Origin: Phytophthora colocasiae
Lineage: Eukaryota; Oomycota; Peronosporomycetes; Peronosporales; Peronosporaceae
Assembly (NCBI GenBank): GCA_018806915.1
Contig: JAGKQI010000046.1
Span: 1,054,001-1,118,000, forward strand
Length of the DNA: 64,000 nt
Direction of reading: 5' to 3'
How positions within the stretch are numbered: position 1 is the stretch's first letter; each line of letters opens with the position of its first letter. Position numbers and translations under genes: made by a program. Positions 54,825 through 64,000 of this stretch are shown here, in pieces. The notes under the pieces are model-generated. The model saw only the letters and a program-made list of their open reading frames with translations, was not told the DNA's origin and did no database searches.

Positions 54825-56728
54825 AACTTCCGCGTACAGGGTTCTGTGTGCCATCGCAGGGGAGCGTTGCTACCACCACCGAACCGACGACCGATGTTTG
54901 CGCAAGTGTACATCAATGATCCGGATATGGAAGCACGCGTAGCAAGCCGGATGGGAATGACAGATGGATTGGACCCGGCCATTCTGGGAAAAATCGATCA
55001 GGTGACGTCTGCCCACAACGGGTACACATAACAGTTTCTAAACGCTCGCAGACTGTTGATTGATCGTGCTGGACCGGCGTACCAAGCAGCCGTGGAGCAG
55101 TTCGCACGGCAGTTAGCGGCTGGTGAAGCAAGACCTTGTGATAACCCTGTACTGCGTCTCCATGAGTTTCTCCCTCGAGATGAGGACCTCTGGCTTCGAT
55201 TGCATGTGGCGCGGAACACAAACCCGGGTACCCACAATGTACCCACTGCATCCGAAGTGGCAGCTATCATTATTGATCGAGCTGCGGCTGAGCACAGAGA
55301 TATCATTTTAAATACCCGTCAGGGAGGCTTCAAACGAATTTATGAAACGAGTGAGAGCTACGATCCACTTTAATACCCTCTCCTGTTTCCGTACGGAGAG
55401 CCAGGATGGACATACGATCTTCCGTATGTGGGTGACCACGTGGACCGTAACGGTAAACCACTGACGATGTCACCTGAGAGTACGAATCGTATGTTCTTCA
55501 TGACCGGACTGCGAGCAATTCTCTCATTCTCCGAGGAGGTCGCCTAACCCAGCAGTATTGTGTGGACCAATGGGCCAAATGTGAACAAGAAGGCCTGCGG
55601 TTCATAGAAAAGAACCAACTCCAGTACAGATTGGAAACACTGCAAGGTCTCACCGATGCCCTGCGGAACGAATCTATCGATGTACACCGTGTGGCGGCAA
55701 ATGAGGAAGTGGCACAACGTAGATCTACGGCTACTACACGACAGCCACGGGACACAGGGGTAGTCCCAGCTGAACCTGAAGCAGAAAACATCGGCCGCAA
55801 GGTTATTATACCTCCAACCTTTACGGGAGGGCCGCGCTACATGTACAACCGTTTCCTGGATGCTATGGCTATAGTTCGAGAGACGGGTGCACCCAATCTG
55901 TTCATCACCATGACGTGTAACCCGAACTGGCCTGAAATCAAGGAAAATATTAGACCTGGAGAGAAGGTATCTGATCGACCGGACATTGTTGCGCGTGTGT
56001 TCATGCAGAAGCTGAAGAGCCTCAACAAGGACCTCGACGAAGGACTGCTGGGTATTGTAGCTGCTCGGGTTCACGTGGTGGAATACCAAAAACGTGGTCT
56101 TCCACACGCCCATATCCTGCTGATTATGCGACCGGAAGACAAGCCCGCAACGGCGGAGGATGTCGACCGGTTGTCGTCAGCCGAGCTACCAGACAAGGAG
56201 ACACACCCTGAGCTCTATGAAACCGTCATTTCAAATATGTTGCATGGTCCCTGTGGGCAACAAAACCCCAACTGTCCCTGCATGAAGAACGGTAAATGCT
56301 CCAAGAAATTCCCCAAACAGTTCGCAGAAGAAACGATAATGGCTGAGGATAAGTATCCTACGTACAAGAGATATCGTCGACCTGACGGAATTCTGAGGCA
56401 CAAGGGGAAGGTGTGGGATAACGCAAAGATCAACCAGTGGGTCGTACCTTACAACCCATTCCTATCGCAGAAATATGACTGTCACATCAACGTGGAAGTA
56501 TGTGCTACAAACAAGGCAGTGAAGTACATCTACAAGTACGTCTACAAGGGTTCGGATATGACGACGATCACTATTGAAGGAAATTCAGGCGAACGAGATT
56601 CTCCAGTACTTACTGGGTCGCTATATTTCTCCGGTAGAGGCTTGCATGCGACTGTTCGGATTTCCTACACAAGGTTCATCACATGCTGTTGTGAATCTTC
56701 CTATCCACCTGGAAGGAATGAGTCTGTG
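54825..56728 (+). pseudogene. Helitron Rep (HUH endonuclease) fragment
   Basis: Starts mid-protein with VYNFRVQGSVCHRRGALLPP and MFAQVYINDPDMEARVASR. In-frame TAA at 55029-55031 and 55371-55373 stand where CAA is expected. A frameshift near 55545 leads to a 390-codon stretch with LFITMTCNPNWPEI, the HUH motif LPHAHILLI and the two-Tyr motif YIYKYVYKG. Another frameshift near 56575 precedes ILQYLLGRYISPVEA. The gene stops abruptly at 56728 where the inverted Gypsy-4 begins. Rep nicks and joins DNA strands in Helitron transposition. It is flanked on both sides by Gypsy-4 ends, and the helicase half is missing. Confidence 0.85.
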
Positions 56729-57169
56729 GTGTAGTGGATCCGCTGGAATGAGCAGGGATCCAACGTTCACACACGGCGCCCAGACACTGACTAACGGAGG
56801 GGGTACTCCGATAACCGTGGGGGTTGCTGAGGCTCACCTTGTGTACCCGTCAGTGGGCGGGATCTGCTCTCTCAGGAACGGGAGAGTGTACACAGGCGTG
56901 AGGGCTTGAAACGTCCTTGGCGGGGACTTGGGAGGTTGGACTTGCGTGGGGGTTCCTGCACACAGGTCCTGGTTGGGGGGATCTTGGTCTTGGACTCGAA
57001 GATCAGGTGGATCCTTGGATCCGGGGTTGCCTTGGTGGGTGTGGGGTTCCTTTTCCTTTTCCTTTACTGTCTTGCTTGCCGCCTCCTGTAGCGGTTGGTC
57101 TTGGGGTGGTTGAGAAGTCGAGGGATCCTACGGTTAAGCAATCAACACCGTTGGATCCGGGGTCTTCAC

Positions 57170-57540
57170 TAGCGTAAGGTAAGCCGGCCAAATCGGGGAT
57201 CCGGTCTTAGCTGTAGCTAGGTAGGCGCAGTGAGTTGCAGGAACACTAAGGGGAGGCCAATACACTATCCTCTTCCCTTGTCCTAAGTCCTGAAGAAAAC
57301 CACTTACGCCCTAGAAGGTAAATTCGACTCTCTAGGGGGGGTTGTTGAGATACCGAGAGATCCTCACCCTAGCGTAAGGTAAGCCGGCCAAATCGGGGAT
57401 CCGGTCTTAGCTGTAGCTAGGTGTGCGAAGTGACTTACAGGAACACTAAGGGGAGGCCAATATGCTATCCTCTTCCCTTGTCTTTACTCCGAGGAAGTCC
57501 ACTTGCGCACTAGAAGGCAAAATCGATTCTCTGATTTATG
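57170..57540 (-). repeat. Gypsy-4 3' tandem duplication, right copy
   Basis: Inverted counterpart of 54000-54373; both units retained. From 56729 to 57170 no gene is seen. Confidence 0.72.
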
Positions 57541-57639
57541 GTTAGACCAGTTTCTCATCTTGTACCCTATCTTTCCCATCGCAGATCTCTATCTTGGATC
57601 ATGCCGGCTCTCCTGCAGCTGCTTCACTTCGTCGATGTC

Positions 57640-57850
57640 TTGGATCTTGAGGATCCGACTTGGGATCCGAGGATCCCGGATCCTGGGCGTTGGATATTGG
57701 ATCCTGAGTCTTGGATCTTTGGATCTTGGGATCTTAGATCTGATCCGTACTTAATCGGGAGACTGGATCCGTACTTAATCGGGAGACTGAATCCGTACTT
57801 AGTCGGGATACTGGATCCGTACTTAGGCGACGGAGGATCCGAACTTAAGA
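57640..57850 (-). repeat. GGATCC-rich repeats, right copy
   Basis: One long unit plus several short GGATCCGTACTTA repeats; contracted relative to 53515-53910. Confidence 0.7.
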
Positions 57851-58127
57851 TGACAGGATCCGGACTTAGGTCGGCCAGGCTCACCGGATCCTAACGTAGG
57901 ATCCGTCCTAGAGTAGGTTCCACGCGTCAGGTATTTGTCCTTGTCATAGCCCCATGTCGCACGTCACCCATCATCGTGGTCGATCCGCATCATATCTGGC
58001 TTGATTTGGATCCGCTTCACCACAACCGCCCCTGGGACGAGGTTGTTGCCGCACAACGGCATCACGTCGTTCCCATACAAATTCCCAGTCCGATCCACCA
58101 CTTCCTCAAATCACCACCTCAGCGAAA

Positions 58128-61100
58128 ATGGATCGCTCTGCCGACGCCGATTCTTCTGCGTATACCACGGTGTTCTTCGGCCAGGGTCGCCCTGCGACTC
58201 AGCACCCTTGCCCGCATTGCGACCAAGCTCCTTCCGATCCCACTGCGGCTGTGACCCCTACTGTTCCAGATTTGAACCCCGTATATGATGCCGTTGCCTC
58301 GCTTCAGTCTCTCGCTGCTGGGTATACCGAGATGCAGGACAGCTACCAGCAGGTGCTCCATGATCTTACCGCGGCGCGCCGACATAATGAAGAGCTTCAC
58401 AACACGCTGCAGCCTCGCCTGGACACTGCCCAAGCTTTCATTGATTTCGCGCAGCGTCGATATGATGTCTCCCAAGCTGCCCTCCGGTTAGCGAAGCAGA
58501 AGGAAGCGGAAGCGGTGCAAGATCTGGATCGGCTCAAGGATGATTTGCGCGAGTTAGACACTCTCAAGGTCCGGTATTCCGATCTGGAGGCATCTTCGGC
58601 AGAGGCCTACTCCATCCTGCAGGACTACGCCATGGGGCTCGAGCGACAGATTGCTGGGGAAGATATCTCGGTGGAGCATCCTTCGGTAGTTCGGCTGGTC
58701 CAAGATCTCGAGGATCAGCGTGAAGAGTCTTCAGAATTATTGGAGCGTTCGACGGACCTGGAAACTCAGCTGCGGGCGGTGGAGGCTGCACGAGATGCGG
58801 CTGCACTCGAGCGCAATCGCACCAGCGTCCAGCTCGCAGAGTCGGCTATCCGTTGTGATCAACAAGCGCACAAGATCGAAGAACTCAGGGCTCACCGGGA
58901 TCGGTTGCGCGAATCGCTCAAGCAACTCCCTCAGCAGAACCTCGTCAAGACGGTCGACTCACTCAAGTTGGCACTCCACGTCCGGAAAGAGAGGATCACT
59001 GAGTTGGAGGGCCTCTTCGCCAAGTCAGAGCGCAAACGTGAGGATCTGCACCGGGTACATGCACACACCCTTCAGAAGCTTGGCCGGGCCCACGAGAACC
59101 TTACGCGCTTGGAGCAGGAGAACCGCAACGCTCGGGAGGAGACGGAGCGACAGCAAAGGCGGGCTGAGAGCCTCGCGCACAAGCGTCTGAACGTTGAAAA
59201 CGTCTCCGGAGGGTCGAAGAGGATCTGCTGGAAGCGAATGACCGACGGGACCGCGCGGATCAAGCCAGAGAGAGGGCCAAACGCGAACTCGACAGGATCC
59301 GAAGCCAAACGTCGGAACAGAAGAAGAGGAGCGCGGATCTCGATCGGATCCGCCTCGAGCGTGACGAGGCTGCGCGGAAGTCTACCGCGGCGTCACAAGA
59401 CTTGGATCGCGTGTCCGATGAGCGTGATCAAGCTCTCCGCATGCGAGATCAGGTGACTCAAGCCCTGGACAAAGCCACACGGAAGATCTCCACCGTAACT
59501 CTTGAGCGAGACCAAGCGAGACAGGTCTTCGCCGGGAAGGACCAGATTATTCGGGATCAAGGGGACGAGATCCAACGTCTGAAGAGGGAATCTGAGAAGC
59601 TGACGGCGTCGTTGACACAAGCATCAGTCGACCAAGAAGGTCTCAGGCGTCTCCGCGGAAGCTATCAAGATCTCCAGACGAGGCACGACGCACTCAGACA
59701 GGGGCATGCCGCCCTGGAGGAGGAGCACCGTAGCGTCATTGACGAGCGTACGGCGGCTCTTCGGAATCTAGCATCGATCGCTTCCATGGCGATGCGCAGC
59801 TCGTCGAACGCGCCGAGTGGGCTGTCGGAGACGTCTACTACTAGTGGGTCTTCTTCCTCCAAACGTCGGCACAGTGACGTTTCTTCTTCGACAGAAGAAC
59901 CTCCGCCGAAGATCCCCCGTCATACTAGCTCTGTTAAGCCTTCCGATACCGCGTCTCAGCCTGCGCCTGCTCCCATCCACACGGGGGTGGATGAGACGGA
60001 AAACCATCCGGATTTTGACTTCGGGGAGGCAAGGGAAGAACATCCGGGGCAGGATCCAGAGTCCGCAGATTCCGGATCCGGAGAAACTCCGAACCAACCG
60101 ACGGAAGGGTCTCTTTTAAGCGAGAACACAAGGGTCCCCGATCCAGCAGTCCCAACGGATCCTCCCGCCCCAGCTATCAGGACCCACGAGTCATCACAAG
60201 GCTCCAGCGAAGGGAATTTGTCCGGATCCGCCGTACAAGATGATCAAGAAGTTGGCTCCAGCGGGGAATCGGAAGGATCTGAGGACGAGCAGGTGCGGGC
60301 TGCCAAGTCGCGCTCACGGTCAGAGTTACGTCGGCGATCATCCGGGGAAGGATCAGCGTCCGCTCCCATCGAGATCGGCGATGCTTCCACAGTTCCGCCC
60401 AATGACGGGTCCAGCCGTTCATCACCTATGCCTATGGTAACTTCCGAGGTAGGTTCTCAGGGAAATGTCGAAGAGCTGCAATTTGAAGCTTTTGGCCCAC
60501 TGAAGGAGTTTGTTCCTGCCGTCAGAGATCCTCGCCCGATGGCTCCCGAGGAAGTGGCTCCCTGGATCTCGGATGAAGTCAGCCAGCTGAGTCTTCTAAC
60601 GCTTTCCGCCAACGGCATGAACGCTTGTCGTCGTCCTGGGTGGTTGTTCCCACTCCGTACTGGCCGTGGTGGTCCGGGTCTGGACAGTTATGTCCCGGAT
60701 CTCCTCTCCCGGGCCCACATCGTTCGGTTATACGCAACGGAGCCGTGGAAAGATCTCGGGTCTCGAGCTCCGCCCCCTTATACCTTCCAGGAGGATCTGT
60801 CGCCTCGGCTGGCGGAGATCTTGAGTTGGTATGACGCGTTTGAGTCTGCCAATCTCCAAGCGATTTAGGAATCCACACATTCGTTCCCTATCTCTGCCGA
60901 GCTACGCAAGGCGGACAGCTGGTTCGCAGGCTTCTATCGTCGCAGAAAGAATCGCGGATCCCACGCGCGGGACAACTATCGCAAGCTGCAAAACAGGATC
61001 TTCGACAGGATGCGTTTGACCGGGTGTTGTGATTTGGATCTCTGGTTGGACCCACACTTCATCCACTTCCCTCTGCCTTCGGAGGATACCATCTGGTATC

Positions 61101-61306
61101 CAGGAGCCGAAGCCGTCGCCGCTGGGGCGGATCCCCCGCAAGATCTTGTGGCTGCTCTCGATGACTGCGATCGTCAGGATCCCTGGCGTACCCACTACCG
61201 CTCCGGATCTTCTCATCCCAGCGTCGGTGCCAGTCGTCTCTCTATGAAGTTCGTCCGCTCGCTGCCAGGTTTCAGTCCCGACGCTGCCCGATCTCAAACT
61301 TTGTAA
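58128..61306 (+). pseudogene. Gypsy-4 antisense ORF, better-preserved copy
   Basis: Spans about 1,060 codons. The first frame (ATG 58128) runs unbroken to near 59200: residues 1-60 with a C-x2-C pair (CPHC), then heptad-rich coiled coil (ELHNTLQPRLDTAQAF, LRAVEAARDAAALERN). At GTTGAAAAC near 59195 the coding frame moves by -1 to a second frame that continues the coiled coil, then a Ser/Pro/acidic region and the C-terminal domain with WLFPLRTGRGGPGLD. TAG at 60866-60868 replaces the Trp codon of the left copy; the frame then continues to a TAA at 61304-61306. It lies on the strand opposite pol, between pol and the 3' end. Function unknown; a structural or regulatory role is only a guess. Confidence 0.72.
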
Positions 61307-61559
61307 GTGGCGTTGCATAATTCCATACATCTTCTTGTCTGTTCTGGTTTTTCTTTCGGGATCCGTACACAATAATCCCGGCTTTCCAGTGAAACAATAG
61401 TGAGGCCCACTGTTTGAAAGCTTGAAAATCCGACTTCAGGATCCAAGGACCCAAACTCTGAGATCCGAGGATCCAAAGATCCAAAGATCAAAATTCTGAG
61501 ATCCGAAGATCCAACCTCAGGATCCAAGGATCCAAACTTGGGGATCCGAGGGTCCAGCC

Positions 61560-61822
61560 TTGGGACCTAGGGATCCAACTTTAAAAACCCAAGGATCCAC
61601 TCGGAGATCCGAGGATCCAACCTCAGGACCCAATGATCCAACTTCAAAGACCCAAGGATCCACTCGGAGATCCGAGGATCCAACTTCAGGACCCAAGGAT
61701 CCGACTTCAAAGACCCAAGGATCCACTCGGAGATCCGAGGATCTAACTTCAGGACCCAAGGATCCGACTTCAAAAACCCAAGGATCCACTCGGAGATCCG
61801 AGGATCCAACCTCAGGACCCAA
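61560..61822 (-). repeat. 63-bp GGATCC-rich tandem repeat, about 4 units
   Basis: Inverted counterpart of 49655-49850 with one more unit. Flanking 61307-61559 and 61823-61981 show no gene. Confidence 0.88.
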
Positions 61823-61981
61823 GGTGACAAGGCATCGATTTGGCCGGCATCTGTTCCTTCTTCAGGGGTCAACCTTCTTTTCTTCAAATGTAAACATACA
61901 GCGCGTCCACTTGCAGTAAACTGCCAGTCTTCTCTTCCACATTGGCGAGCGCCCTCACCAATGGAAAATCCACCACCTCGG

Positions 61982-64000
61982 CTACTCCTCCTCATGTGAC
62001 TGCATTGCTTGGAATCGGTTCTTTTTACTCCGTTCTTGGAGGAACTCATGCAGCAACGCACCACAGTTCAGGTCTGCTTCATCTACCCAGGTAGGATCCT
62101 CGTATCCCTTCCAGAAAACTTGGAATTCTCGGCGGATCCGGCCATATCGAGTGGGTCGCCCCGTCCGGACGTCTGTGATCCGCTCGACTTCGAACTCGTC
62201 GTCTTCCAGATCGCGATCCCAGCTGTCTTCCAGCAACAAGGCTTCATCGAAGTCCAAACGGTCTGCTTCGTCCACCGTCAACTGGATCTTCGGTCGATCT
62301 GGGAACGTCCTGACTGGCTTCAACTTAGAGATGTGCACTACCGGAAACAAATGATAGTCTGTACCAGCGACCTCTAAACGGACTGCATACTCGTTCGCCA
62401 TTTCTGCCACACGGAACGGTCCATGCCACAGATGAGCGAGCTTTTTGGCGTACCCCTCCTTAACTCTGTCTAAGAACAGCCACACTTGGGATCCAGCCTC
62501 GATGGGGTGTTGCGTCGCCGTTTCGCTCTGCCTGTCGGCACGATCCGAGATTGCCTGCTTCAAACGGTCATTCACCTCAGCTCTGGCTAGTTGATAGTGC
62601 CGCTGGATCTGATACCTCCAACGTCGTGGATCTACATCACGGCGCCCGGTATTCCCCAGCGAGAGCGTTGCTTCTAGGGTTGTCTTGGGATCCCAGCCAT
62701 GGGCGAGGTAGAACGGCGTGTCGCCCCTAGTCCGATCTTGTGCAGTGTTCAGGGCGAAAGTCAGGCGTTCTGCGTACTCGTCCCAGTCTCGCTGGTCGGG
62801 ATCCTGGACGTACATCTTGATCGCCCGCGTGATTGTCTGCACCATCCGCTCGGCTGTGCCATTCGATTGTGGTCGATAGGCCATAGTGGCTCTCAGGCGC
62901 TGGCCTAGGATCCGGTTGAAAGCACGAAAGAAGTCGGACATAAACCCGGGTTCTCGGTCGTGTCGGATCACCTGGCTGGCACCGAACCGTCGAAATACGC
63001 AGATCTCATAGGACTCCGCGATGGCCTGGGCCGTTCGCGAGTTGTTAGCATTGACAATCACGTAACCGGTAAAGAGATCCACCCATACTAGCAGCTCAGT
63101 GTTCCCTTTCTCGGAACTCGGTAGCGAAGGTATATGATCCATAGCGATCACTTGAAACGGGTAAGTGGCTCGGATATTACCCGGCGACACACCGCGAATT
63201 GTGGGTCGTCCCTTGCCCGTCTCGCAATCCACGCACTCTCCGACAAACTGCTGTACGGATTTGAAAAGGCCTCTCCAGTAGAAGTGGTCCTTGATCCTCT
63301 GGTACGTACGCCCAATCCTGATGACCCCTTCCAAACTCACATGATAGTGATGCAGTAGGTCTGCTTGCAACGTCTCAGGTATAACCAATCGTAACAATCC
63401 GTCTCGATCTGCTTCGGTCCTTCGTGAAGGTGCGCAATAGAACAACAGCTCATCCTCGTCCAACTCAGAAATTGTCGGCTAGCAGACGGCACGTCTTGGC
63501 TTCAGCCGCAGTCAGATCCGTCAGCTGTCCTCGCAAGAACGACTTCAGGTTGGAGATCCATGTTTCCTCGTCTTGGGATCGTCGGATCCGGTCAATTCTC
63601 AGCTGCTGCACGGACTCTTCGTCGAGTACTCGGGGTTTCCCCTCTCTGGCCTGTCTTCGGGTGGTGACTGCACTGACCCGTGGCTTTGGATCCTCGGATC
63701 CTGAGGTCAGGATCTCATCCAATCGATTTAGGGTGACGAGATCCTCGCGATCCCCTTCCTGGTCGACGGCATTCCCACTCTCTCGCTGCAATGCTGCGCT
63801 GGCCAAGCTATCGGCGCTGGCGTTCCACGCTCGTTTCACATGTAGCAAGTCGTGGTCCGGCCATTCCCGGAGCTGTGCCAGTGCCTTCTGTCTCAGCAGC
63901 GTCAGGGCTGGCGCTTTACAGTCGATCTCCCCACGCATCTGGCGGATCACCAGATTCGAATCTCCGCAGATAGATAATGAGTCGTCCCTTAGTCAGATCT
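61982..64000 (-). pseudogene. pol: Gypsy-4 Pol, right copy, 3' half
   Basis: The frame 63463-61982 (493 codons) covers integrase (FVGECVDCETGKGRP, AMDHIPSLP, RHDREPGF, NGTAERMV) through the chromodomain (FQVFWKGYEDPTWV) without the frameshift that breaks the left copy near 48745. One extra base near 63468 separates it from 63465-63950 and beyond, which holds the end of the archaeal-like RNase H (ASADSLA) and the linker. The window ends before the RT. Confidence 0.88.

Larger units (their letters stand above)
56729..64000 (-). mobile_element. Gypsy-4 right copy, inverted, runs off the window
   Basis: Mirror image of the left copy from its 3' terminus (TGTGGTGTAGTGG at 56729) through duplicated segments, antisense ORF, 63-bp repeats and pol into aRNase H. 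It differs by scattered indels and repeat number. Confidence 0.85.

Overview
The window looks like oomycete nuclear DNA, most likely Phytophthora. The evidence is a full-length Crinkler (CRN) effector gene with an oomycete-type initiator just upstream, a second broken CRN head with the classic LFLAK heptad, very short GT-AG introns, and dense nested Ty3/Gypsy, Helitron, Mutator-like (MULE), Tc1 and pogo elements. All assignments come from reading the sequence; no database search was run.

Layout. 1-1649: 3' end of a Helitron with a broken PIF1-type helicase. 2.0-4.0 kb: degenerate MULE (minus). 4.48-4.50 kb: a second Helitron-type 3' terminus. 4.69-4.85 kb: a lone signal-peptide exon. 5.1-8.3 kb: the gene-bearing island, with an intact SAM methyltransferase (minus) and an intact CRN (plus). 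9.2-11.9 kb: a multi-pass membrane protein gene. 12.1-23.2 kb: one lysosomal-type alpha-mannosidase (GH38) gene on the minus strand, split by a Tc1-like element (TA duplication) and a Ty3/Gypsy chromovirus (5-bp duplication), with its middle replaced by Copia-like and unassigned debris. 23.5-26.1 kb: a second MULE containing a tRNA-like element. 26.3-28.0 kb: a decayed membrane-protein gene and a CRN head pseudogene.

28.95-45.28 kb is a compound Gypsy structure flanked by CGATG. It holds two copies of one element (Gypsy-2) arranged LTR-A-B-LTR-inverted A-inverted LTR-B-LTR, where A is gag-pol up to the integrase and B the rest. Its inner junctions lie exactly at LTR termini and carry an inverted 5-bp target duplication. 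Inside one LTR sits a pogo/Tigger-type transposon whose transposase can be assembled from six exons into an unbroken 428-residue frame.

45.28-64 kb: two inverted copies of another Gypsy family (Gypsy-4) flank a 1.9-kb Helitron Rep fragment. Gypsy-4 carries two RNase H domains (a Gypsy type that has lost catalytic Asp residues, then an archaeal-like type with all four acidic residues), a chromodomain, GGATCC-saturated repeats, and a long antisense ORF (about 1,050 codons) for a coiled-coil protein between pol and the 3' end. This dual-RNase H plus antisense-ORF element, and the inverted Gypsy-2 structure, are the most unusual things here.

Host genes are few. Only the methyltransferase and the CRN look plainly intact; the membrane protein gene has one apparent frame break. 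Everything else is mobile DNA or gene wreckage.
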